From an uncultured bacterium (GTDB lineage Bacteria > DRYD01), in the NCBI GenBank assembly GCA_937139605.1, contig CAKZQG010000006.1, positions 62,001 to 126,000 on the forward strand: DNA of 64,000 nucleotides, written 5' to 3'. The notes under the pieces are model-generated. The model was not told the origin of the DNA. It worked only from the letters and a program-made list of their open reading frames with translations, and searched no databases. Shown here piece after piece: positions 1 through 9,360 of this stretch (positions are counted from its first letter, which is position 1; each line of letters starts with the position of its first letter). Made by a program: the position numbers and the translations under genes.

Positions 1-1685
1 TTTTCAAAATCAATATCAATTCTTCCAGCTAAAGCATAAGCAACTACTAAAATAGGAGAAGCTAAAAAATTCATCTTAACATTAGGATTAATTCTTGCTT
101 CAAAATTTCTATTACCAGACAAAACTGCTGCAACTACTAAATTATTATTATTAATAGCTTCTAAAATAACCTTAGGTAATGTTCCAGAATTACCTATACA
201 AGTAGTACATCCATAACCACTAACGAAAAATTTCAAAGCTTCTAAGTACGGTAATAACCCCGCCTTTTCTAAATAAGAGGTTACAACTTTAGATCCTGGA
301 GCTAAAGTAGTTTTAACCCATCTTTTAGAAGCTAATCCCCTTTTAACAGCATTTCTAGCTAAAATCCCTGCACCTAACATAACATAAGGATTAGAAGTAT
401 TAGTACAACTAGTTATAGCAGCTATAACTACACTACCATCACTCAATTCATAACTCTCTAAATCCTCTTTTATACTAACTTTATTTATTATTTTTTCCTT
501 TACTAAAACAGATGAATCACTTTGAATAAAATTAGATTTATAAGGAGATAATAGATCTATGAATTTTGATTTTATTTCCTTGAGATTAATTCTATCCTGT
601 GGTCTTTTAGGTCCAGCTAAACTAACCTCTACTTTAGATAAATCTATTTCTATTACATCTTTATAAATAATTTTTTCTTCATTTTCTCTAAATAATAAAT
701 TCTCTTTAGCATACCTTTCAACTAAGTTAATCAACTCTTTTGGTCTATTAGTTAATTTCAAATAATTTAATGTTTGATTATCGATAGGGAAATAAGTTAT
801 AGTAGATCCAAACTCAGGAGACATATTAGAAATAGTAGCTCTATCAGGTACAGTAAGATTATCTAAAGCAGGTCCAAAAACTTCAACAAATTTACCAACT
901 ACCCCATATTTCCTTAATCTTTCGGTAATAACTAAAACTAAATCAGTAGCAGTAGCATTATATGGTAACTCATTAATTAATTTAACCCCAATAACTTCTG
1001 GCAAAGTCATATATAGGGGTTGTCCAAGCATAACTGCCTCAGCTTCTATACCTCCTACACCCCACCCTACTACTCCAATTCCATTAACCATAGGGGTATG
1101 AGAATCAGTACCTAAAACCGTATCAGGGAAAGCTAAATTATCTTTAGTATATACTACTTTTGATAAGTACTCTAAATTAACTTGATGACAAATACCTGTA
1201 CCTGGAGGTACTAATCTAAAATTATTAAAATATTTTTGAGCCCATTTTAAAAATGAATATCTCTCTTTATTTTGTTCATACTCTAATTCCACGTTTTTAT
1301 AAAATGAATAATAAGTTCCAAAATATTCAACCACAACAGAATGATCTATAACTAAATCAATAGGAATTAACGGATTAACTAATTTAGGATTAGCATAATT
1401 ACCAAAAGCTTTTCTAAAAGATGCTAAATCTACAATAGCAGGTACTCCTGTAAAATCCTGCATCAATATCCTATTTACTACAAACGGTATCTCCTTATCA
1501 ATTACATTCTTTGGATCATAATTTAAAATTAAATTAACATGTTCATCATTAACTTTAAATCCATCATAATTCCTTAATATATTTTCTAATAAAATCCTAA
1601 TAGAAAATGGGAATTTTTCAATATTTTTAACTGAAGTTATATCAACATAATTAAAGTCTGTGCCCTTTAGTTTTTTTAAATCCAT
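1..1685 (-). CDS. acnA: aconitate hydratase AcnA, 3' end outside window
   Basis: Aconitase interconverts citrate and isocitrate through cis-aconitate on a 4Fe-4S cluster, in the cytoplasm. I translated 561 residues from ATG at 1685, preceded by AAGGGGG at good spacing; the reading frame is still open at base 1. The cluster cysteines are visible as SCTNTSNP (C427) and GCTTCIGNSG (C493, C496). The substrate-binding segment SGNRNFEARI lies near 523-532, and GTDSHTPMVNGIGVVGWGVGG near 192-212 is typical of the AcnA/IRP branch. The missing part is the C-terminal swivel domain of roughly 300 residues. It is the last gene of a minus-strand run, 29 bp after the glycosyltransferase gene. A fused 2-methylaconitate or IRP-type paralogue is possible, but AcnA is the simplest reading. 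Confidence 0.93.
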   Translation of the reverse strand, partial: MDLKKLKGTDFNYVDITSVKNIEKFPFSIRILLENILRNYDGFKVNDEHVNLILNYDPKNVIDKEIPFVVNRILMQDFTGVPAIVDLASFRKAFGNYANPKLVNPLIPIDLVIDHSVVVEYFGTYYSFYKNVELEYEQNKERYSFLKWAQKYFNNFRLVPPGTGICHQVNLEYLSKVVYTKDNLAFPDTVLGTDSHTPMVNGIGVVGWGVGGIEAEAVMLGQPLYMTLPEVIGVKLINELPYNATATDLVLVITERLRKYGVVGKFVEVFGPALDNLTVPDRATISNMSPEFGSTITYFPIDNQTLNYLKLTNRPKELINLVERYAKENLLFRENEEKIIYKDVIEIDLSKVEVSLAGPKRPQDRINLKEIKSKFIDLLSPYKSNFIQSDSSVLVKEKIINKVSIKEDLESYELSDGSVVIAAITSCTNTSNPYVMLGAGILARNAVKRGLASKRWVKTTLAPGSKVVTSYLEKAGLLPYLEALKFFVSGYGCTTCIGNSGTLPKVILEAINNNNLVVAAVLSGNRNFEARINPNVKMNFLASPILVVAYALAGRIDIDFE

Positions 1686-1714
1686 ATAATCTACCCCCTT
1701 AAATAAATCTTTAA

Positions 1715-2764
1715 TTATTTTTTTATTTTTAGTTTTTCAAAAAATTCTTCTACCTTTTCTCTTATATTAAATTTTATTTTACCATTATTATTTTTATTAA
1801 TAAAAAATAAATTATTAAAAAAATTTTCAAATAAATTGTTTTCAATTAAATTAATATCTTTAAAGAAGTTTTCTTTAATTAAAGAATTAAGGTTTTCTAA
1901 GTTAAGTTTTTGAAGGATATTTTCTTTTTCACCTCTAGGGGTATCTAATTCATTAATTAATGGTTTACCGGTAATTCTATGGAATAAAAAATTAGCGACA
2001 GTATATATTAAAATAGCTTTAATAATATTTTTTTTAAATCTTCTGGAAGAAGCATAAACTATAGCAGGTAAATAAACAATTCTTCCGATTTTTTCTAATT
2101 TTAAACCTAAATCAAGGTCTTCACCTGTTTTTAGATTTAAATTAAAACCATTAACTTGAAGAAAAGCCTTTTTAAGAACAGCTAAATTGGAACCATGTAA
2201 AGAAGGGAACAAATAAAAAAAATTTCCAATATTTAAAAATAATGGAATTAAATTGTTAATGAATTTTAATTCAGGGGTATCTGCGTCATAGAATTTAATC
2301 ATGCCTGTAGCAGCAACTATTTCTTTATTAATAGTAGCCTTTAAATTATCCATTATCTTAGAAGGCAAATTCTTAAAAAACGGGTTATAAAGGTAATCAT
2401 AATCATAATTAAATATATTAAAAATAGTTCTTATCCATAAAGGAGATGCTATACAATCTGCATCCAAAGTAGCAATAACTTTAGAATTAGCTGCACTAAA
2501 ACCTGTTTGCCTAGCAAATGCTACCCCTTTCCTATCTTCCTTTATTAATTCAAATGTAATATTATCATTACTCTTTTTATACTTATCTATAAAATCTTTA
2601 ACAATTTTGTAAGTATTATCAGTACTAGCATTATCCACTACTATAATTTCATAACTAATAGTATTAACTAAATTTTGATTTATTAATGATCTTAAAGAAT
2701 TAAGGATATATTTTTCTTCATTATAAGCAGGAACAACAACAGAAATATCTTTAATTTTACTCAT
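1715..2764 (-). CDS. family 2 glycosyltransferase
   Basis: A GT-A fold glycosyltransferase of 349 residues, likely moving a sugar from a nucleotide donor onto an envelope acceptor at the cytoplasmic face. The N-terminus VVVPAYNEEKYI and the block IIVVDNASTDNT form the nucleotide-binding start of GT2. A DAD triad at 101-103 would bind metal and the donor. TGEDLDLGLKLEKIG near 212-226 carries the acidic catalytic-base region. A hydrophobic stretch near 238-252 may anchor it to the membrane. The C-terminal 70 residues are Asn/Lys/Phe-rich and have no family I recognise. It overlaps the upstream small cysteine protein by 8 bp, so the two are probably co-translated. Substrate unknown. Confidence 0.85.
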   Translation of the reverse strand: MSKIKDISVVVPAYNEEKYILNSLRSLINQNLVNTISYEIIVVDNASTDNTYKIVKDFIDKYKKSNDNITFELIKEDRKGVAFARQTGFSAANSKVIATLDADCIASPLWIRTIFNIFNYDYDYLYNPFFKNLPSKIMDNLKATINKEIVAATGMIKFYDADTPELKFINNLIPLFLNIGNFFYLFPSLHGSNLAVLKKAFLQVNGFNLNLKTGEDLDLGLKLEKIGRIVYLPAIVYASSRRFKKNIIKAILIYTVANFLFHRITGKPLINELDTPRGEKENILQKLNLENLNSLIKENFFKDINLIENNLFENFFNNLFFINKNNNGKIKFNIREKVEEFFEKLKIKK

Positions 2765-3194
2765 AATTATTATCTATATCATTATCATAAACTTCATTAC
2801 TATCTATATTACTACCATCTGTATTATCCTTATTTATATTAGTAGTATCTTTGGTATATTTTTCTCTCAATTTAAGTATTCTTTTAAATTCTTCTGGTCC
2901 AACGTAATTTTCATAAAACTCATCATTAAAATTCTTTTCCAAAGGATCAGGATAAAACTTACTTATACCACTATATTTACATTTTATATTTTCATAATAA
3001 CATTCTAACATATTACCGCAAAATATTTCCCCTATATCAGACTTAGTATAAGTTCCTTTATAATCAATGTGTTCAATAACAATAGTTATTTTTTTATTTA
3101 ATATTTTACAAAATACTTCTTTAGGTTCTAGAGCTTTATATTTATATTCTTCTTTTTTTTGATTTTTTTTAACTCTTTCAAATTCTAAACTCAT
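2757..3194 (-). CDS. small four-cysteine protein of unknown function
   Basis: I do not recognise a named family in this 145-residue protein. The visible core holds four cysteines, C29, C59, C65 and C72, in a mixed basic/aromatic domain ending in the sequence YSGISKFYPDPLEK. Such spacing could bind zinc or an iron-sulfur centre, but that is inference. The C-terminal 35 residues are Asn/Asp-rich low complexity (TNINKDNTDGSNIDSN) and probably disordered. There is no signal peptide or membrane segment. It lies 3 bp after the KhtT-like gene and overlaps the glycosyltransferase gene by 8 bp, so it is almost certainly a real co-transcribed gene. Confidence 0.7.
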   Translation of the reverse strand: MSLEFERVKKNQKKEEYKYKALEPKEVFCKILNKKITIVIEHIDYKGTYTKSDIGEIFCGNMLECYYENIKCKYSGISKFYPDPLEKNFNDEFYENYVGPEEFKRILKLREKYTKDTTNINKDNTDGSNIDSNEVYDNDIDNNYE

Positions 3195-3197
3195 AAG

Positions 3198-3668
3198 CTA
3201 ACTTATATATTTAAAAAATTTTTCTAATTGTTCCCTATTAGAAACAACGATAATAGTATCTTTAGGATCAAATTTAAATTGATAAGGGTCAGGATTAATA
3301 AAGAATTGGCCATCTCTAATAACAGCAATAATAGTACATCCCGTATTTTTTCTTATATCCAATTCAGCTATAGTTTTATTATGTAATTTAGGATAATGTT
3401 TTATTTTTATCCATTCCATAACAACTTGATTGATGATGAAATCAACTTTATCAGGAGATAAAGTTTGATAGAAAGCTCCTGTTAAAATCATTCCCAAATT
3501 TTTCGCAATATTTTCAGAAAATTCTATGTTATATAAAACTTCATCATCCTTAACAAAATATAACTCCCTTTTACCAGTATTATGATAAATAACAACTATA
3601 TCTAAATTATCTAAATTAATAATATATTTTTTGCCTACAGCAGGTAAATCTACCTCTTGAAACTCCAT
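3198..3668 (-). CDS. KhtT-like TrkA-C domain regulatory subunit
   Basis: This 156-residue protein resembles KhtT, the cytoplasmic regulatory subunit of the CPA2-type K+/H+ antiporter KhtTU. The opening MEFQEVDLPAVGKKYIIN matches the KhtT N-terminal domain. Residues from about 80 to the end form an RCK-C/TrkA-C domain: IAELDIRKNTGCTIIAVIR, then FDPKDTIIVVSNREQLEKF, the usual ligand-binding core. No antiporter subunit (KhtU/YhaU) lies beside it. The upstream gene is a broken sodium:solute symporter and the downstream ones are a four-cysteine protein and a glycosyltransferase. No Shine-Dalgarno is evident. It may act on a transporter encoded elsewhere. Confidence 0.75.
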   Translation of the reverse strand: MEFQEVDLPAVGKKYIINLDNLDIVVIYHNTGKRELYFVKDDEVLYNIEFSENIAKNLGMILTGAFYQTLSPDKVDFIINQVVMEWIKIKHYPKLHNKTIAELDIRKNTGCTIIAVIRDGQFFINPDPYQFKFDPKDTIIVVSNREQLEKFFKYIS

Positions 3669-3762
3669 AAATATTTAGCTTAAATTTATTTAAACTCTCT
3701 CTTTTTTTACTTTCTATATAAAAAATAAAACCCCTTTATAAAAACTATATATAAGCTTAAAA

Positions 3763-3852
3763 TTACCTATAAATATACCATATAGCAAATACAATAAACA
3801 TAGCAATAAAAGCAAAAATTTTAATGATAAATATTAGATTTAAGTATTTCAT
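3763..3852 (-). CDS. 29-residue single-pass membrane protein overlapping symporter 3' end
   Basis: A short reading frame starts at ATG 3852, inside the last codons of the symporter, and runs to TAA at 3763-3765. It encodes MKYLNLIFIIKIFAFIAMF followed by IVFAIWYIYR: one hydrophobic helix with a basic residue at each end. Overlapping or adjacent tiny membrane proteins are known partners of SSS-family symporters, so the position is suggestive. The start lies in a +1 frame within the final 32 bp of the larger gene, as expected for translational coupling, but there is no clear ribosome-binding site. Low-complexity A+T-rich DNA can produce hydrophobic frames by chance. Confidence 0.4.
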   Translation of the reverse strand: MKYLNLIFIIKIFAFIAMFIVFAIWYIYR

Positions 3853-5368
3853 TAATAATAGTTTCTTTATCAATAGTTAATTCCTTAACGTATGGATTCT
3901 CATTTTCTTTTCTATAAGTTAATAAACTTATAATAATTATTAACATACAAGAAAAACAAAATAAAAGAAAAGCAAAATGTAGGAAATTAATAGTAGCAAA
4001 AATTTTAATAAAATGGATATTAATATGTTCTTTATTAATTTCAAGTATTAATCTAAGCATTCCTAAAATAAAGCCAGAAATAAGGGTAAAAATAGAAGCA
4101 GTAGGAGTAGCTTTTTTATAAATTAATCCCATAATAAATACAGCAGCAATTGGAGGAGCTATATATGCTTGTACACTTTGTAAATATACATACATCTTAG
4201 AAGAAATATATTTCATCATAGGAATCCACAAAATACCTAAAAAAACTAACAAAACAGTAGTGACTTTACCAAATATTAATAGTTCTTTTTCATTAGCATC
4301 TTTTTTAAAAAGTTTATAGATATCTAAGGTTAATAAAGTTGAGCAAGAATTAAAGGTAGAGGCTAAAGAGCTCATAAGAGCTGCTAAAAACCCCGCAACA
4401 ACTAAACCCTTAACACCTATAGGAAGAATATTAACAATAAGCAAGGGTAAAGCTTTATCAGGCTGTTGTTTAACTATTTCAGGATACAATTTCAGGATAC
4501 AATGCATAAGCAATCAATCCAGGAAATACAAAAATAAATAAAGGTAATATTTTCAAAAAAGCAGCAAAAATAGTGCCACCTCTTGCTTGCTCAATATCTT
4601 TAGCAGCCAAAACCCTTTGAACTATATACTGATCAGTACACCAATACCATATCCCCAAAATTGGGGCCCCTAATAATATCCCCGTAAAAGGGAACTCTGG
4701 ATGATCAATCCCCTTCCACATAGAAAAATAATCATGAGGTAACTTACTAACTAATTCATGATAACCTCCAACAGCATTTAAACCAAATAGTAAAACTAAA
4801 AATGAACCTAAGATCATTAATACAGTTTGTATAACTTCCGTATAAATAACAGAATTTAGCCCCCCTAAAATGGTATAAATCCCCGTAAATAAAATTAATA
4901 ATAAAGACCCTACTAATGGATCTACTCCTAAAACTGCATTTAAAATTATTCCACCTGCAAATAAAGTAACACTAATCTTAGTTAATACATATCCAATTAT
5001 ACTAACGCTGGATAAATATATTCTAGAAGCTTTAGAATATCTTATTTCCAGATACTCTGGCATAGTATAAACATTTGCTTTAAAATAGAAAGGAGCAAAA
5101 ATATAACCCAAGATTATAAGAATAAAAACAGCTAATAACTCAAAATGAGCTACCGCTAAACCGGAAAATGCACCACTACCAGCTAGTCCTACCAAATGCT
5201 CACTACCTATATTAGATGCAAATAAACTAGCACCAACAGCAAAAACCCAACATCCCTACCAGCTAAAAAATAATTTTTAACACTATTAGCTTTTTTCGAA
5301 GAAAAATACGCAATAACACTTATAATTAGAAAATATAAAATAACTACAATATAATCTAAACTACTCAA
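3821..5368 (-). pseudogene. sodium:solute symporter (SSS family), broken by two indels
   Basis: Three consecutive frames encode one SSS-family transporter, a Na+-coupled solute carrier with about 13 membrane helices. The start is probably TTG at 5368 (MSSLDYIVVILYF) behind AAGGGG. Frame 1 ends after NYFLAGRDVGF because a run holds 5 T where 6 would continue into AVGASLFASNIGSEHLVG. Frame 2 covers GLAGSGAFSGLAVAHFE through the central helices to IAYALYPEIVS, then stops. Frame 3 resumes at PEIVKQQPDKALPLL to the end. The second break is an exact 13-bp tandem duplication (TTGTATCCTGAAA twice, near 4486-4511 on the plus strand). Removing 13 bp and adding one T gives a uniform 511-codon frame. The substrate cannot be told; the SSS core is closest to sugar or inositol type carriers. 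Confidence 0.9.
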
Positions 5369-5406
5369 ATCTATCCCCTTTTTTTCATTGTAATTTTTTA
5401 TTATAA

Positions 5407-7407
5407 TTATTTTATATAACCATTTAATTCCCATCCTAAGTAAGTTTCTTTTATATCATTAATAACAACACTATCTCCTTCCTTAGGTTGAAGTTTAAAT
5501 AATAAGGTAGATAAGGGATTAACAAAAGCTATCTCTAATTTATTACCTATTCCCCTACCCCCCATACTTAAATCCTTAACACAATAATCCTTTAATATAT
5601 TATAAATCTGATCTTCTAAAATTAATTCTATTTTGTTATTATCTTTTAATCTATAGATAATATTATTAATCATTTTATCAAAAATAAGATTAGCAGCATA
5701 AGGTCTAATAAAATCAAAAACAATAATATTTTCTCCTATTCTGTTAAGAATTTCAGGTCTATTCAGTCTAAATTTAAAATAATCAACTATAAAATCTTTA
5801 ACTTGTTTTTCTACTAGATCGTACTCCATAGATGGATCAACTCTAACAATTTTATTACCTAAATTATCTATATCATAAATCCCTAAATTAGAGGTAAAAA
5901 TAATAATACATTCAGTAAAATAAACAGTTTCTCCTCTTCCTGAAGTTAATCTTCCTTCATCTAAGATTTGTAGAAATATATCTAAAATCCTAGGATGAGC
6001 TTTTTCTATTTCATCAAATAAAACAATAGAAAAAGGGTTTTGTTTAATAGCATTAGTTAATTGTCCCCCTGCATCATAGCCAACATAACCTGGAGGAGCA
6101 CCTATTAACCTTTGATCAGTATGCTCTTTTGAATACTCAGACATATCAAATCTAATATAATTACTTTCACTTCCAAAAATTAATTCAGTTAAAGCTTTAG
6201 CCAATTCGGTTTTTCCTACTCCAGTAGGTCCAGCAAAAAACATTACTCCCTTAGGCCTAGAAGTACTAACTCCAAACTGGGAACCAGATAAATTATAAAA
6301 AGATCTTCTTAGAATTTCAACAGCTCTTTTAATAGCCTTATCTTGCCCTTTTACTCTCTTTTTTAAAATCTCTTCAGCATTAATAATATTATCTATACTT
6401 AATTTAGCCCAAGGATTATCTATTACTCCTACCTTATATCTCCTTATCGCTTCATTTATATTATATACATCTATCCCTTCTTTTTTAGCCAACGAAACTA
6501 TTGAAATTATTTCATTATTATACATTTTATAGGTTTGATCTATAAATAAATCCAAAATTTCTTTGTATTTTTTTTCATCATTAACTAATTCATTATAATT
6601 ATCTAGTCTCTTAATTAATGATTTTATAACAACTTTTCTAGAAACATTATCAGGTTTAGGAACAGTTATTATCTTTACTTTAGGATTATCTAAAGTATAC
6701 CAAGCAGGTAAATCAGTTTCCTTATCAATTAAAATAAAAACCGGGTTATACTTAGGATTACTAACATTCCCAATAATCTTAGGATTACTTAAAAAAGATA
6801 ATCTAAACATTTTATATAAAAATTCATTTATATCATTTTGAGAAACTTCAGGTAATCTAGAAGCAAAATTAACGATAACACTAACATAATGTTCCTTAGA
6901 ATTAACCATATTTTCAATAGCTTCATAAGCTCTAAATAATACTGCTTTAACAAACCCTTCTTTATCAGGAGCATCTTTTATAAATTTTTTAAATACCTCT
7001 TCACTCCCTTTTATTCTTTTAAATCCAAAAATAGGTTCAAATAATACAACCAGTTCATATCCTTCTTTATCATTTAAAATGGTAGCTAAATAATCAACTA
7101 ATTTCATCGTTGTTATCACTTTAGAAGCATCACTTTTAAAGTTATCATTATTTTGATTAACTTCTTGATTTATATTTTTATTAATATCTTGGTTTATATT
7201 TGGATTTAAAACTTGGGTATTAGTTGGATTAGTACTTTGTTGATTAATAGGTATATTAATTTCAATAGGATAAACATCATAAATATTTCCTTCTAATATT
7301 ATCTGGGGCTTAACATTAATAAATCTAATAATTTCTTTAGTCCATTTAGGAAACTCAAAATCCTCCATTTCTAATTGCTTTTCATTTTTTGTTAAAGATT
7401 CATTCAT
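5407..7407 (-). CDS. Clp/Hsp100-like AAA+ ATPase with degenerate N-terminal ATPase half
   Basis: A 666-residue protein with one competent AAA+ module. Walker A GPTGVGKT is at 393-400, Walker B IVLFDEIEKAHP at 461-472, GAPPGYVGYDAGGQL is the pore-loop region near 436-450, arginine-finger segment RPEILNRIGENI near 550, and GGRGI near 616-620 marks sensor 2. This is a ClpA/B/C D2 module. The first 330 residues hold no Clp-N repeats. Instead they have ILEGNIYDVYPI, an Asn/Gln-rich linker, GYELVVLFEPIFGF and NPVFILIDKETDLPAW, reminiscent of an AAA fold without a Walker A. No clear ClpP-docking loop (I/L-G-F/L) is seen where ClpC has one, so a ClpP-independent remodelling role is likely. The start has GGAGG 10 bp upstream. 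It follows a 615-bp non-coding leader. Confidence 0.85.
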   Translation of the reverse strand: MNESLTKNEKQLEMEDFEFPKWTKEIIRFINVKPQIILEGNIYDVYPIEINIPINQQSTNPTNTQVLNPNINQDINKNINQEVNQNNDNFKSDASKVITTMKLVDYLATILNDKEGYELVVLFEPIFGFKRIKGSEEVFKKFIKDAPDKEGFVKAVLFRAYEAIENMVNSKEHYVSVIVNFASRLPEVSQNDINEFLYKMFRLSFLSNPKIIGNVSNPKYNPVFILIDKETDLPAWYTLDNPKVKIITVPKPDNVSRKVVIKSLIKRLDNYNELVNDEKKYKEILDLFIDQTYKMYNNEIISIVSLAKKEGIDVYNINEAIRRYKVGVIDNPWAKLSIDNIINAEEILKKRVKGQDKAIKRAVEILRRSFYNLSGSQFGVSTSRPKGVMFFAGPTGVGKTELAKALTELIFGSESNYIRFDMSEYSKEHTDQRLIGAPPGYVGYDAGGQLTNAIKQNPFSIVLFDEIEKAHPRILDIFLQILDEGRLTSGRGETVYFTECIIIFTSNLGIYDIDNLGNKIVRVDPSMEYDLVEKQVKDFIVDYFKFRLNRPEILNRIGENIIVFDFIRPYAANLIFDKMINNIIYRLKDNNKIELILEDQIYNILKDYCVKDLSMGGRGIGNKLEIAFVNPLSTLLFKLQPKEGDSVVINDIKETYLGWELNGYIK

Positions 7408-8022
7408 TATTATATGACCTCCTTTTTTACATATTTTACATATCCCTCAATTTATTTTAATTACAATAATTTTTATAATTTTTTCAAATAAATTCTTATT
7501 TATCTAAGACATATTATTAGAAAACATTCCTTAGAGTCAATTTTTTGATAGCTAAAATTTATAAATTAACAAACCCACTATAACTTTTAAATTTATCAGT
7601 TTAACTTTTTTGGTGCTTGATTTACATATTTTACTATTTTACTATTTCAGCTTTTATTTTCACAATCCTTTAAATGCTAAATCCAACTATTTTACAATAA
7701 TTTAGTTTTAAAATTCTTTCTTTTTTTACCAAGATAACTCTTATTATATTATCTATTTATCAACTCAAAAGATATCCTTATAGCTTACAATATACACTTT
7801 TAAAACTTTCAATAGCTAAAAATTTAAGTTCAAAAAGTTTGAGAGTCAAAATAAATATGAAGTTATTTTTATAATATAAACAATATATAATGTTTTTAGG
7901 ATATCTTTTATTCTTAAAAATCTCTGTACTTTTAATTAGTTAGCAATCATTTATAGCTTAGCCATATTCAGCTTTTATCTATATGATTAATTCAATATAG
8001 CTAATTTAAGCAATTATCTTTT
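7408..8022. other. 615-bp gap without coding sequence
   Basis: This is the longest gap in the window. Every frame is cut by frequent stops and no tRNA-like or rRNA-like fold is visible. It is the leader of the Clp-like gene and follows the rho stop. A perfect 12-bp inverted repeat, AAAAGATATCCT at 7767-7778 and AGGATATCTTTT at 7898-7909, brackets its middle. Short direct repeats recur, such as ATAGCTAAAA at about 7550 and 7812, and TCAGCTTTTAT at about 7647 and 7968. A GGAGG ribosome-binding site ends it. A promoter must lie here, but I cannot place it with confidence. Confidence 0.5.
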
Positions 8023-9312
8023 TTATATATTACCTATTTGTTTTTTCATTAGCTCAATAAAATCTCTATTATTTTTAGTTTTTTTGAGATATTCAATAAT
8101 CTTAGGAGTAGCTTCATCAACATCTAATTTACTAATTAATCTTCTTAAAGTCCAAACAACGTTAAGCGTATCATTATCTAATAGAAGTTCTTCATGCCTA
8201 GTACCAGATTTATTAATATCAATAGCGGGGAAAATTCGTTTCTCACTTAATAATTTAGATAAATGTAATTCCATATTACCAGTTCCTTTAAATTCTTCAA
8301 ATATTACTTCATCCATTTTACTACCAGTTTCAACTAATACAGTAGCAATAATAGTAAGAGAACCTCCGTTCTCTATTTTCCTAGCAGCTCCAAAGAATTT
8401 TTTAGGTCTATAAATAGCAGAAGTATCTAATCCACCTGACAAAGTCCTTCCAGTAGGAGGTAAAACTAAATTACAAGCTCTAGTTAATCTAGTTAAACTA
8501 TCCATAATGATTAAAACATCTTTCCCATTTTCTACCATAGTTTTAGCTTTCTCAACAGCTAACTCAGTTACTTTCAAATGCTTTTCAGGAACTTCATCAA
8601 AAGTGGATTTAACAATCTCAGCGTTTATAGAGCGCGATATATCAGTAACTTCTTCAGGTCTTTCGTCAACTAATAAAGCTATAACAAAAACTTCCGGATG
8701 ATTTTTATTAATAGCTTGTGCTATTTTTTTAAGTAGAGTAGTTTTCCCAGCTCTAGGAGGAGCAACTATTAAAGCCCGCTGCCCCTTGCCTATCGGAGTA
8801 AATAAATCTATTAACCTTAAAGAAATATCATTACTTATTTCAAGGTTGAATTTTTGATTAGGAAAAATAGGAGTTAGTTTTTCAAATGGGATTCTTTTGA
8901 TAGCTTCATCAGGAGTAAGATTAGATATTTTAAAAATCCTTTGTAAATTTTTATATTTTTCTCCTTCCTTAGGGGGTCTAGCATAACCTATAATATAATC
9001 CCCTTGTCTTAGATTATATTTCTTAACTAAATTTAAAGAAACATAAACATCATCAGAAGAAGGTACATAATAATTTATTCTTAAGAAAGCATAATTTTCT
9101 AATATATCTAGTTCTCCTTCTACTTTCTCAAATCCCATTAAATTAGCTTCATATTCTAAAATCTCTTGAATTATCTGTTCCTTTGAAGATTTAGAATTAA
9201 TTTTAATCCCTAAGGTTTTTGCGATATCTATCAAATCTTCCTTAGGAAAACTAAACAGATTTAATGATAAATCCGTATCATTTTGCAAATCCTTAATATC
9301 TTTTATACTCAT
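8023..9312 (-). CDS. rho: transcription termination factor Rho
   Basis: Rho is a hexameric RNA-dependent ATPase that ends transcription and uncouples untranslated mRNA. The sequence shows a short N-terminal helical domain ([18 protein letters not shown]), an RNA-binding cold-shock/OB domain ([17 protein letters not shown], then [18 protein letters not shown]), and the RecA-like ATPase with P-loop [40 protein letters not shown] and the R-loop [15 protein letters not shown]. About 429 residues is normal. I chose the ATG at 9312 (MSIKDIK) because AAGAAGGGGTT sits 7 bp upstream, inside the longer frame that begins at 9333. The active gene fits a genome with few visible hairpin terminators. Confidence 0.97.
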   Translation of the reverse strand: MSIKDIKDLQNDTDLSLNLFSFPKEDLIDIAKTLGIKINSKSSKEQIIQEILEYEANLMGFEKVEGELDILENYAFLRINYYVPSSDDVYVSLNLVKKYNLRQGDYIIGYARPPKEGEKYKNLQRIFKISNLTPDEAIKRIPFEKLTPIFPNQKFNLEISNDISLRLIDLFTPIGKGQRALIVAPPRAGKTTLLKKIAQAINKNHPEVFVIALLVDERPEEVTDISRSINAEIVKSTFDEVPEKHLKVTELAVEKAKTMVENGKDVLIIMDSLTRLTRACNLVLPPTGRTLSGGLDTSAIYRPKKFFGAARKIENGGSLTIIATVLVETGSKMDEVIFEEFKGTGNMELHLSKLLSEKRIFPAIDINKSGTRHEELLLDNDTLNVVWTLRRLISKLDVDEATPKIIEYLKKTKNNRDFIELMKKQIGNI

Positions 9313-9360
9313 ATTTTTAACCCCTTCTTTCATTCATTTTATTTTTATATTCATTTATAA

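Noticed and set aside
9313..9333. Upstream rho start at 9333
   Set aside because: The ribosome-binding site for 9312 lies within this stretch and no good site precedes 9333.
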